Origin: Cerioporus squamosus
Taxonomy: Eukaryota; Basidiomycota; Agaricomycetes; Polyporales; Polyporaceae
Assembly: GCA_022592435.1 (NCBI GenBank)
Contig: JABYQS010000007.1
Span: 434,001 to 498,000, forward strand
Direction: 5' to 3'
DNA length: 64,000 nucleotides
The position numbers and the translations under genes are program-made. The notes below the pieces were generated by a model. It saw only the letters and a program-made list of their open reading frames with translations. It made no database searches and had not been told where the DNA came from. Position 1 is the first letter of the stretch. Each line of letters starts with the position of its first letter. Below, in pieces: positions 1 through 10,083 of this stretch.

Positions 1-1318
1 CTGCGTATTCCTTGTGCGTGGACATAGATACGGATGTGAGGGGGCGGGGTCTATGTGTTCGAGCCGGGGGGTATCTGGAGAGCGACGAGGGTATGGGGAA
101 CGTCGGGGCGTCGAGGAGACCACCAGCGTGCTCTGCAGCTGGAGAGGGCCGGGGAGGATGGGGGACGGGGGGAGAGCGGGGCGTGGGCGGGGGATGGAAC
201 CGCTTTTGAGAAACCGACCCGTGCGAATCCTGCCCGAGAGCGAGCTGGGCAGGCGGCGCGGCTAATCCCATCACAGATCCAGCCCGATCCGGCCAAGTTC
301 TAATTGCCCGCGCTTAACCAGCATTCCCGCCGTATGAAATTCTCCAGTCCCAACACATCCCTCGACTGCTTCGGATCCATCGCTGACGTACGGGGCTGCA
401 CACAACCACCCCGTCGTCCTCTCTTTCCCAACTCTCCCCGCCCGGACGCTCACAACAAACGCTTCTCGCCCGGCGCAGTGATCCAAACATACAGTGCTCC
501 AGCACCCCCTTTCTGCTGCGCGCGACCGCGTCCACCGAATTACCAGGAGTTTCGCTGAGTGTTCCCAGAGTTTCCCCGGTCGACCGTCCCGCGACGGACC
601 CGCGTCCGGCCGACTTGAGACGCCCCGATCCAACCCTATGTGTCGCCGTTGTGTTGCGCCTTGGTTGCGCCTCCGAAAACTTTGTGACAGCGGATGCACT
701 GTTCCGGGGCAGTGAGGGGTCGGTCCGTTGGACGACCATCTGGGGAGCTGGCAGATCGCGCAGTGCTTGATATCGCCAAGGATCACACACGCCACCTCTA
801 TCGGAATGGGCGGCGGTTCCGCTAGCGACAAGGGCTGCGTCCTGTCCGAGCCCAGCGACGGCTGCTGCATCTCCGTTGTGCGAGCGGCGTGCCCGGGGTG
901 GAGCGTGTACTTACGGCTTGGTGGCGCGGGACCGGGCCTCTCGTTGTCCCCTCGTCTCTGCGCAGCAGCGAAACCACGGCGCCTTCGCACAGCACGTCAT
1001 CGTTTAGCCTCGCCCTATATGGCAGGCACGCGACCTTATCTGTCGACGTCATCACGCACCGTCCCCGAGCAGAGAGAAAGCGCGAGTCGTTCGCAAATAT
1101 GTTCGGATAAAACAATCGTCTTGCAATTGCGTCAACGTCCGTTTCTTCGCGTCTCTACTGCCCGACTCGGCGCACGAGGAAACACCTGAAACACAAGACG
1201 ACGTCATCACCGATTCACCGTCGGCATTCAACACATCTCAGCAACACATGCCCGGTCACTCACCACAAAGACTACATATCAAGGTCGTCCATGTCTCTCG
1301 CCGGCGGCCCCCGGGACC
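1..1318. other. No recognisable gene
   Basis: This stretch lies 3' of the AP endonuclease gene and runs to the window edge. It is GC-rich, with several overlapping open frames on both strands (the longest about 240 codons on the minus strand, 271-990). None gives a recognisable domain or a consistent exon-intron pattern. It may be the regulatory or untranslated region of a gene beyond the left edge. Confidence 0.4.
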
Positions 1319-3696
1319 CTACAGCGGCCCTGCCAGCTCCAGCACCACAGGACAGTGGTCCGACGCGCCGTATATCTCGCTCGTATCTCGCACATCTTCA
1401 CGCGTTCCTCCAAACGCTCGCTCACCACGACTGCGCGACCCCAGACAAGAAACACACGTTAGCGATGCACGAACTCCATGTGCGATGCCAGCAGCTCATC
1501 CCACGGCCAGCACTGGTCCGCGGGGTTTCGCTGAATAAGAAGAGAGACCAGAGTACGCACACGTATCTAGCCGCCATCCGAGGCCCTTGTCTCTGCAGTT
1601 GAACCGGTACGAGAAGTACGTGTAGTGGCGGAGGTCGGGGTGCAGCTTCCGCCACACGTCCACGAACTTGGGTGCATTGGGCTCGTCACCCGCTGTGTTG
1701 AGAATCCGCGCGAACGAGCTCGTCTCTGCTTCAGTGTACCCAGGCGTCTTGTTCCAATTCGTCTTCGGGTTCGCGAGGTCTGTGCAACAGAACAGAGAAG
1801 GGCGCGCCCACGGTTCGTTGGTCAGCGCAAGCACGCATGCGTTATTCAGTCGTGTGCTTCGGGTGCATGGGCGCGCTCGAGTGCTGGAGTGCGGCGGAGC
1901 GCGTTACGAGATGCGAAGACATCTCCGAGTCCGGGTCTGCAGCCAACTCAGCCCTGCACGGCGACTCACGGCGACCCAGCATTCATTTATCGCAGCTGAT
2001 AGCATAGATAGCATTCGAAGCACTACGTACCGAGCGCGGTCGGGGCAACGTTCAAGTCCCCAGTCCATATCACGGGCTTCTTCCTGTCCAGCTCGCGGAT
2101 GTACATTTCAAAGTGCTTGTTCCACTCCTTCTTAGCATGGAGTGTCTGCACCGAGTTTTCGTGAGAACACAGGCACACTCTCGCCGCTGCGCAGCTGCTG
2201 TACTACGCAGCGGGCTCCTGTGCCCTGCGGTGCTGTACTGCATCTGAGTCTGGTATAGACGCGTGCGTGCGCACCTTCAGTCCCGTGCCGGCGTTCACGA
2301 CATACGTCCCGATCAAATAGCAGCTCTCGAACTCGAGCGTGACGATCCGGCCCTTTACTGCGGACGCGTCTGGGTGCCCGGGGAGGGTGTAGTCGACAGA
2401 CAGGGGCTGTACCTTCGAGAGGATCGCAGTCCCCGCTGTGTTATCATATGCGGTATTCCGACACCATGCATTGCATTTGGGCAGGGGCAAGCCGTTCCCG
2501 CGATCGTTGGTCGTGGTCAGCTTCGTGCGCAGCAACGGGACGGGGGGAGAGGGGACGCACAGTAGGTCTTCTTGTCGGAGATTGCCCAGTGTCGGTGTGG
2601 ATATCGCTGCGTGAGCGAGGGGTCGACGGGCTCGTTGTTAACCTGCGGCACAGGAATGCGCGAGTGGAGGGGTAGCAGGTTTAGACATGCATACTAGTCA
2701 GCTAGCCATGACAACGCGGGATCGCAGAACGCGCCGACCTTCGTCTCTGTCAGAATGAGGATATCCGCGTCCTCCGCTTCGACGTAGTACTTGAACCCCT
2801 GCGAACAGTGACCGTGTCAGCCCGGGACAACTGTAGCGGGTTTCCCGACTTGGCAGCTGCGGCTGCCTCGAGCTCGTCTAGCGTTGATGACTCTCGACAG
2901 CTAGACATAGACTCGCTCTTTGCGAATTCGCTCATCGCTAGCGCGTTCAACATGTGGTTTTGCTTCCGACATTCACTTGCTGCGCAAGAGTGTCTTGGCC
3001 GCCCGCAGCGGTCTGCTGACAGAACCGCCGCGGGTCGCCTTCTGAGCCTCCTCCTCCCCTCATGCGCAGTTGATTGTGCGGCATGCCACCTCCTATCGAG
3101 CCGTCTCCTGGAGGTGTTGATACAACAAGCGCCACTCGTACACTGCGTAGCGGCGGATACGGATAACTGCCGCTCGCTCGTCCTTGTGGCGAATGAGCGG
3201 TGCAACACAAACACGGAGCCGTTTCTGGCTTATGTAGAACGTTTTGAGCGACTCAACCAAGGACTCAACAGCATAAGCTCGCAACGGACATACGACGAGC
3301 GCAACGCCAACTGGATCCCAAACCGAAGATACAGAGAGAACGAACGAGACGAACCTTCTTCTGCGCCGCCGCAAGCCCACATATGTTCCACGTCGCGATG
3401 CGCACCGTGCCCTCGGTCTTGGGCGGGAACGATATGTGCACAGGCAGCACCTTGTTCGTCGGCTGTGCGTTGGGGTCCGGGGACGCGTCCGGGTCTTTAG
3501 CCTTCGCATTCCCCTTCGCCGCCGCCGCTTTCCCCTTGGCCTGCGACTTGGCTTTAGGCTTCACTGCGGTCTTGCGCTTCTTGGGAGCAGGCTGGGCGTC
3601 CGAGTGATTGCTGCTGTCCGCGTCGCTCGAGTCCTCCTCCGATTCTGAGGGTGGTTCGGCTTTCCGTTTGGACGACGCGGCGCGTTTCGGCGGCAT
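1319..3696 (-). CDS. Class II AP endonuclease (ExoIII/APE1 type), frame broken near the C-terminus
   Basis: This would be a base-excision-repair endonuclease that cuts DNA 5' of abasic sites. The start ATG at 3696 opens a lysine-rich, nuclear-signal-like tail (MPPKRAASSKRK, then KKRKTAVKPKAK). The exonuclease/endonuclease/phosphatase fold follows: RIATWNICGL, a metal-binding glutamate in ILILTETK, GTAILSKVQPLS, YVVNAGTGLK, the catalytic Asp-Asn in WTGDLNVAPTA, and GLGWRLDTFVVSERL. A final SDHCPVVLEL motif carries the catalytic Asp-His. Five or more short introns are inferred, but the first (2799-3354) is 556 nt. After FVVSERLEERVKMCEIR the frame slips by one base at about 1377-1384, just before EIYGASDHCPVV. 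As written, the Asp-His motif is out of frame. The 1319 end assumes the original frame. A sequencing error is the simplest explanation; a real truncation is possible. Confidence 0.88.
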
Positions 3697-4339
3697 GATG
3701 TTGCGTAGGCGGAGGTCTCGAGTAGGACACGGATATGTCGGGTGTCCCAGGTATAGGTGGTTTGGGCGTAGAAAGAGAGAGAGGATGGAGGGTAGTCGGG
3801 AGGTGACTGAGCGGAGGAGACACGCGTTCATGCAGGTCTGCTGGCAAGACGCGATCGACCTTCGGGTATCGGGATCGGTGCCACAGACGCGTCAAGCGCG
3901 CGCGTCGCGTCGCGTATGCTCTGAAATGGGACTCGCAAGCTTATGGACCTTCAACCAAGCTCCAGTTCCATTCCCTGCGTGGCACTGCGAGGCTATAGTC
4001 TGCCAGCAGGCATGCTGAGATGGAGTTATCGTCCGCAGCAGGATATAGGTTGGCTGTATAGACGAGAGCGGACGCGGGTAATGAGGAAGGACAACCGATG
4101 CGATGAGGTCGTGGTGCGTCTCATAGACACGCCGTACAGAGCACTCATACATGTGCAAAAGCGACGAGACTTGCAATCGCACTACCTCGCCGGTGAAGTT
4201 ATCATACTGTACAAGAGGTCGATCGTACAAGCTGGTGGTGCGCAAGGTCCAGCCAACACCCTCTTCTGCGACCTCCCCCGCCTTGAGCTCACCTGAGATC
4301 CTCGCGACCCAGAGAGATCGTCACTACGTACGGCGTCAC
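3697..4339. other. Intergenic, AP endonuclease 5' side and OTU1 3' side
   Basis: This stretch lies upstream of the AP endonuclease start and downstream of the OTU1 stop. It probably holds the AP endonuclease promoter and both untranslated regions. The open frames here are short and have no recognisable domain. Confidence 0.5.
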
Positions 4340-5663
4340 TCAATATTCACCGAACTCAACGTGCCCTGTTTCCGATGCATGTGCTCGCGCCTCCTTCTCT
4401 CCCTTCAAGCCCTTCCCGCATATCTAACTCATGTGTCAGCATATGCATTTCTGATGTTTCGCAATATAACGCACCTGACACTTCAATTCGAAAGTCGCTG
4501 TATTGGTATACGCCCTCTTCGCTCGCAGCGCATCCGCGAGTTTCTTCGCTGCCTGCAGCATCTCGTCCTCCTCTTCCTTGCCCTTGGTCATGATCGTCTG
4601 GTGGAAGTCATCCGGTGCGTCGAGCATCGGCCCAACACTCGTCGCATCATAGTGTATGCCAGAGTAGATGACTATTGCCCGGTTTCCCGAGTCCGCTTCC
4701 GGAGGTGGAGTGAAGCGGTCGATTCGCCCAGTCTCGACGTCTACTGAATCGATTTCGGTGTTGTAGTGCTGGGCGAGGATGGCAAGCTCGATCGCTCCAC
4801 CCCATGCGGACGGTTTCAGAATGGTCTGAATGTATTCTTCTCGGGGCCGGCTGCGAGGAGGTCGTGTGAGGATGTATGCTTATGAGGGAGACGCCGAATG
4901 AGGCGCACCCGAGAATGCTCTCATCCCATTTGATGGGGTCTTTGCGGATGGCATCTGCCACGACTGTCGTAGCAATCTCCAGATGAGTTGATGCTAAGAC
5001 ACACTCAAAGGATGCCACTCACTCTTACGGATCGCCTGAGCTTTACTCATGTCTTGCTCGAATATGAGCGCGATCGAGGAGAACATGCACGAGTTGTCGT
5101 CCGGTACAACCTATCATGCCAGGTTACTTGAGCACCTCTCCCATTTCCTCCCACCATTGTTTCAACGTTTAGTGAACACTCACGCGGTGTATCAGGTACC
5201 CATTACTCGTCGGCACATAATCTGGCACTCCGCCCTTCACGCCCGGCCTCGCCACAGGTGCTGGTGCCGGCGTATCCCTTACTTGAGACGCCGTCAACCC
5301 CGTCATAGCAGCTGCAGGGCTTGGAGCTGGGAATGCCGAGCTCCTGGGTGCTTGGAAGGCCTGGTGCCCAGCCGAGGCGCGTTGTGTTGCCACGAGTTGT
5401 TCACCCGTCTTCAGACCAAGACTATCGATAGGCAGCTCCGGCACGAGGGTCAAAGGATGCGGCGGGTACCCGGCTTTCACTGTGGTCTGTTATGAGGTGA
5501 CGCTTTCACGACTAGAAGGGAGGGTGAACGTACGTTCCTGCTGCGAAGGCGCAATCTCGGTGGCCGCGAAGATCTCTTGCTGGAGGTCTTGGACGGTCGC
5601 ATTCGTGAAGTCGACCTGGATGGTGGTCACGCCCTTCGGGTGGCGAAGACGTATGGGAGTCAT
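4340..5663 (-). CDS. OTU1: OTU1/YOD1-type ubiquitin thioesterase
   Basis: This is a cysteine deubiquitinase of the OTU family. In yeast and animals OTU1/YOD1 works with the Cdc48/p97 segregase in ER-associated degradation. The ATG at 5663 begins a UBX-like domain (MTPIRLRHPKGVTTIQVDF, then VQDLQQEIFAATEI). A proline/alanine-rich linker leads to the OTU domain. The catalytic Cys sits in PDDNSCMFSSIALIFEQDM, and the catalytic His in VIYSGIHYDATS. Between them are VVADAIRKDPIKWDESIL and the SVDVETGRIDRFTPPPE stretch. The protein ends with the C2H2 finger characteristic of the family (ICGKGLKGEKEARAH, then ASETGHVEFGEY and stop). About six short introns are inferred. The domain order and length match complete OTU1 proteins, and no break was seen. 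Confidence 0.95.
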
Positions 5664-5786
5664 GAGTAAAGGAAAGAACGGATGTAGTGGGCCTCCTGGT
5701 CCGACAACGAGGAGCAGAAGGAGGAAGAGTTCACTGTCTGAGTCTGTGGCTCGGGCTGAGCTCGAGATTCGATCGCGCGATATGAG

Positions 5787-5810
5787 ACGCGTTACGTCAT
5801 GCATCACGTG
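5787..5810. promoter_or_regulatory. Candidate OTU1 promoter elements (ACGCGT, TTACGTCAT, CACGTG)
   Basis: About 125-145 bp upstream of the OTU1 start lie an ACGCGT box (5787-5792), a CRE-like TTACGTCAT (5792-5800) and a CACGTG E-box (5805-5810), back to back. These match known binding sites of MBF, ATF/CREB-type bZIP and bHLH factors respectively. Their use here is inferred from position alone. Confidence 0.4.
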
Positions 5811-6501
5811 GCAACCCTCTACACGCGACCTCGGCCGCGGACTTGCAAAGCAACTTGCAAGTTGCAGTAGAACTTGCGGATACGCTACGACTTGAATGAC
5901 TTCCACCTATTCAGAAGGCATGGCTATCTTTCACTGAACTTGCTACGCCGTCCGAAACGGGCTCCAGATGCGGCCAACGATATGGCGGGCACCTGTACAG
6001 TCCGGCAGAACCGTCCGCACTGAGTGCATGGAGTGGGAGGACCAGCGAAAGGGTTGGTCGCGAACGGTCGCTGATATTCAATCACGATCACGATGACCAC
6101 AAGGAGCGGTAACGATCGGAATGTCGTGGTGGAAGCCGCAGGACGAGGTCACAAGCACGAGGTTGAGACCTCAGACGGGTAGCAAGAACGAGTAGCGGCG
6201 GTCGAGGTCACAACGTGGACGTTTGTGAGCCGGACTCCAGGCTGTGACCCATGAGGAGGGGCAGTCTTGGGGAACGAACATGTTACGGAGGCGGTAGTGA
6301 GCGGCGGCGACCGATCCTTGCACTCGCCAAGCATGTCAACTATCGCGAACACCTCCGAGACCCCAAGACCCCGAAGCTATGTTGACTTACTAGAACGCCC
6401 CCGAGGAATGCGGTGCTCGCTATTGAATCGTACCGCTTGTCGTGACGAATCCATTGAGCAGTGATGCAAGGCGATGATAATCCAATGAGCAATGCTACCG
6501 C
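5811..6501. other. Intergenic, no gene seen
   Basis: This stretch lies between the OTU1 promoter and the 3' end of the metaxin gene. It has only short open frames without recognisable domains. Confidence 0.45.
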
Positions 6502-7900
6502 TCACTCTTCCTCCCCATCATCTCCGTCTCCTTCAACCACTTCCGCAGGAGGGAGGCCTTCAGGCGCACCCTTCAAACCCCGAGGTTGGAGGACGACGAC
6601 GATTGTCGCAAAGTGCAAGTACGCGGCAGCGGCAAGCACCGACGCTCCAAAGAACCCCCAACGCCATAGCCTGTAGCGCCATTCAATCTTCTTGGCCTCT
6701 GGGGAGCTGGACGCTGAAAGCGAGGCTCTTCGTGGTGCTGGAGTACGCGGCCAAGGAAGGACGTAGCGGAGTGAGGAGGTCCAGCTTTTCTGCACCACAG
6801 GAGGGAGAAGGGATCGGTCCGGCAAAGCAGCGGAAAGCACCGCGTCGCACTGTGAGACAAGGCGGGGATAGGACTCTGTGAGCACGGAGGCGACGAGAGG
6901 GTCGGGGAACTGGAGGGACAGGAGGACATGGGTGTGTGCAGCGAATATCACATCGAGCGTCGTTGGTCTGTACAGCTATTGTAAGTAGGCGAGGGCACCA
7001 TTGACGGACATACGCACCTTTCAGCTCCCATGAAGAACGATGTACTGCTGAGCAGTCTGTCGTATACATCGAACAAGGCACGAGCCTTCTCGACGACCTG
7101 GTCCGAGGTACCGTGAGGATGGGCAGTCCGTTGGATGCGGATAACTGCGACCGCGCACCTTCTCGCGCTCAAGTGCGGTCTTGAATTTATGAGGTTCGGT
7201 ATCCGGTTGACGCTTCTTCTTCCTGCCAAGCACCCTCCTCGGCTCTTCAGGCTCGTCTTCGACCTCCGGGACGTGCCAAAGCTCAGAAGCCTCTAGGCGA
7301 GGCTTGTACGACGACCGAATACGTGAGGGCACATAGTAGCATAGCGGCACGGGAAGCATGGACACCAATGCAGGTCTAGTCACGGCCGACCAGTTTTCTT
7401 GCAGGGAGTAGAGCATGTGGTTCTGGAAAGTGAACGTCGGTAATGGAGAAGTAGTGCTTGAGCGTGAACTCACAGTCAAATCCCCATACGCCGACTCCAC
7501 GTGTGCAATTCGCGCAGTCAACTGGGCAAGTTGTGCGCCGTTGAGGCCAATGTCCAAGTTATGTGCATTGGGTAGTTTCCGAGCGTATGCAACTATGGAT
7601 CCGAAGCCAGTGACATGGTGTAGACCGTGGGTCAGGAAGGGCAAGTGTCCTGGGCACAGAAGGCTGGTATGAGCGTGACTTTGAGCGCAAAGCAGAGACT
7701 TGAGGGAGTGACATACCACTAGGAGACAAGTCCGGGTTGGCACAGTACGAGATCGAGAACTGGCCGGGGATAGTGAGCTGGAGGTGGATGAGCGCAGCTA
7801 CGGAGGATGCGTCGAAGGAGAGAAGGTCGCCATGCCGGGGCCATATGTGCAGGCTGACCGTGCGGTGGCCCAGCAGCGGAGACAAGTTGGCCTCGCTCAT
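6502..7900 (-). CDS. Metaxin/SAM37-like mitochondrial outer-membrane protein
   Basis: SAM37/metaxin is a subunit of the sorting and assembly machinery that inserts beta-barrel proteins into the mitochondrial outer membrane. The ATG at 7900 opens the Tom37/metaxin N-terminal domain: SLHIWPRHGDLLSFDASSVA, LTIPGQFSISYCANPDLSPSG, LPFLTHGLHHVTGFGSI. A GST-C-like half follows, with ARALFDVYDRLLSS and FAAHTHVLLSLQFPDPLVAS. The middle has a basic linker (RRVLGRKKKRQPDTEPHKFK). Near the C-terminus, IEWRYRLWRWGFFGASVLAA and the adjoining hydrophobic residues form a probable tail anchor. The protein ends in an acidic run. Introns are about 50-60 nt. The gene shares a bidirectional promoter with TAF7, about 200 bp between start codons. 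The choice between SAM37 and metaxin naming is not settled by sequence alone. Confidence 0.88.
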
Positions 7901-7973
7901 CCTCAGACACGAACGCAGAGCAACTTGAAGCTCAGGAGACCCGGATCGAGCCGCCGACGCGCTGCGACACGTC

Positions 7974-7997
7974 CGTCACGTCACAGCGTCACGGTCA
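7974..7997. promoter_or_regulatory. Clustered CGTCAC motifs in the metaxin/TAF7 bidirectional promoter
   Basis: Three CGTCAC units (7974-7979, 7979-7984, 7987-7992) and a trailing GGTCAC sit in the divergent promoter, about 75 bp upstream of the metaxin ATG and 110 bp upstream of TAF7. They resemble half-sites of CRE/ATF-type elements. The same motif recurs in other divergent promoters of this window. Confidence 0.45.
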
Positions 7998-8105
7998 CCT
8001 CGGGCCGCACGTACGGCGCCTCTGTCCGCTGCTAGTAGCCTGCTACTGCTTTCCGCCACCAACTACATTCCTCGACCGACTACATCGCACTCCGCTTCTA
8101 GCACA

Positions 8106-9976
8106 ATGGCTGACATCGACGAGGACTTGATCGTCGTAGACGACATTGACGACAATGATGCATTCCAGCCCTCACACAGGGCTGCCTCCAGTCATGCCCC
8201 GCAGCGCAGTCTCCCTCCTCGCGCATCCCGACTTGCTGCCAATCGACGCCAGAGTACGCCTCCCTACATCGACCCTTCCGAAGGTCGCACAACGCGATCC
8301 GCAGCAAGAGGGCCCAAGATTCAGCCAAAGCTCAAGTTGAAGTTGAGCGAGAAGGCGGCGGCGCAGGCTCCGGGAATGTCGTTTCTCGGCCCGTACGACC
8401 GCGAACTCGATTCGGATGACGAGGACCTGGTGTTCGAGGAGCAGTTCATACTCCGCATGCCGCCAGGGGAGGACTGTGAGAGGCTCCGCAAGATGGTCCA
8501 AGCCAGAGAGATTAGTGATGATGTGTGGTTCAAGTTCAAGGGTGAGTGCTGCTTAACGTTGGTCAAGTGCACCGCGCAGTCACAATGTTGCATGGTAGAA
8601 TCGGACTGTGTCTACAGACTGCAGCGACCCCTTCTCGGGATCTCTTCTCCTAAGGACACAGCGCAGCCTGTACATCAGCTCCTCACAAAGTCGGCGCTGC
8701 TGCATGTAAGCCTTGCATGCACGGTCGTATGCCTCTCCTTTCTGCTTTACGCAAGACTGCTCGATAGTGCACTTGGTTCCGTCGAGTGAGCTAGTAGACT
8801 CATATGTCCTCTGAATAGACTCGAGACGAGCCGTATTCCACATAGGCAACAATACATACTCTTCGAAACTTGTGGACCTCCCGTGTATCATCGAGTCGCA
8901 GAAGACATTGGACAACAAGCAGATGTTTAAGGTAGCGGACATATGCCAAGTACGTTCAGCCCTGTCGTACCTGTTGGCATCTCCTAACGTCCTCTTGCAG
9001 ATGCTTCTTGTTGAGGACAAGATCCCTAACGAGGAGAGTCTCTCAAGCCGCGGTGGCTTCAACATCGACGAATTCATATACCCCCACGGCATAACTCCTC
9101 CACTAAAGCATGTCAGGAAACGCCGCTTCCGGAAGCGAGTCAACCGCAGGGTGCGTTGGTCTCCTGACATGTCTGACCGTTGCCCAGGACTTACCATCTT
9201 GCAGACTATCGAGACCGTTGAGCAGGAAGTTGAGCGGCTTCTTGAGGCGGATGCGATGGCATCGGAGGTGAAGTACGACGTCCTCGAGAACGTCAACCCA
9301 GACTTGTCAGACTCCGAGTTCATCAACATCGAGGTTAACGACGACGAACACGGCCTCGACGCTCCCACTCCGGGCTTCGATGCACCGACGCCTGCTGCGG
9401 ATGCGGGAGCGGAGGAGGACGAAGATGAGGGTGCAGGTGCTGCGGGGCGCGACGAAGAGGAGGAGGCCGAAGGAGACATCGACGAGGAGCTCGCAGCGGA
9501 ACTTGACCTCGCGCTTGGGGACGACGAGGGCGGTGCAGAGGCTGACGAAGACGAGGAAGAGGAGGACGAGGAAGAGGAAGATGAGAGCGACGAGGATGAC
9601 GATGACGATGACGAGGCGGTGCAGGCACGGAAACTCCTGAACGAGGAGATCCGTGACCTCGAGGCAGCTGTGTACAAGAAGCAGACGGAGATCGCGAGCT
9701 CAGCAAACCCACTCATCAAGGTACGTCCCGAATATCTTGTCTTGGGGCTGTATTGTGATACTGACAGTCACAACGCAGCGTCGTTTCGAGGATGCTCTCA
9801 AGAAGCTCCAGGCTGACTTGGACACCAAGATGGCGCAGCGTGACGAGATGAAGGAGCAGTCGCGCCTTCGGAAGGAGGGCATTACTTCCGGCGGTGCCAC
9901 TGCCGGAGGAAATGACTCCGGCGCAGAGGATGATGACCTATTCGGTGAAGGTCCTGACGGAATGGAGATTGGTTGA
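8106..9976 (+). CDS. TAF7: TFIID subunit TAF7 (TAFII55 family)
   Basis: TAF7 is a TFIID subunit that contacts TAF1 and takes part in RNA polymerase II pre-initiation complex assembly. The model has five exons (introns 8542-8818, 8950-9000, 9151-9204, 9721-9778) and codes for about 476 residues. An acidic/basic N-terminus precedes the TAFII55 domain: DSDDEDLVFEEQFILRMPPG, CERLRKMVQAREISDDVWFK, DSRRAVFHIGNNTYSSKLVD, CIIESQKTLDNKQMFKVADI, IPNEESLSSRGGF and YPHGITPPLKHVRKRRFRKR. A long Asp/Glu tract and a coiled coil (RRFEDALKKLQADLDTKMAQ) follow. The first intron is 277 nt, much longer than its neighbours. The splice is firm because the conserved segment resumes in phase at 8819. Start and stop are clear. 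Confidence 0.96.
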
Positions 9977-10083
9977 TGCATGGATTAACACTACAGTAGC
10001 AATATCGATATCTTCGCAGTCGACAGCTGCAGTCCTCATGTACCTGGATGTACGATAGTAACTCCATACGCGAGCCAGCAGAC

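Noticed and set aside
2808..3500. 230-codon plus-strand open frame over the first AP endonuclease intron and exon 1
   Set aside because: It overlaps a firm coding exon on the other strand, shows no domain and reads as low-complexity shadow sequence.
8580..9719. 379-codon minus-strand open frame over TAF7
   Set aside because: It is mostly poly-Ser that mirrors the Asp/Glu tract of TAF7, and it has no domain. It is kept only as a low-interest note about the intron part.
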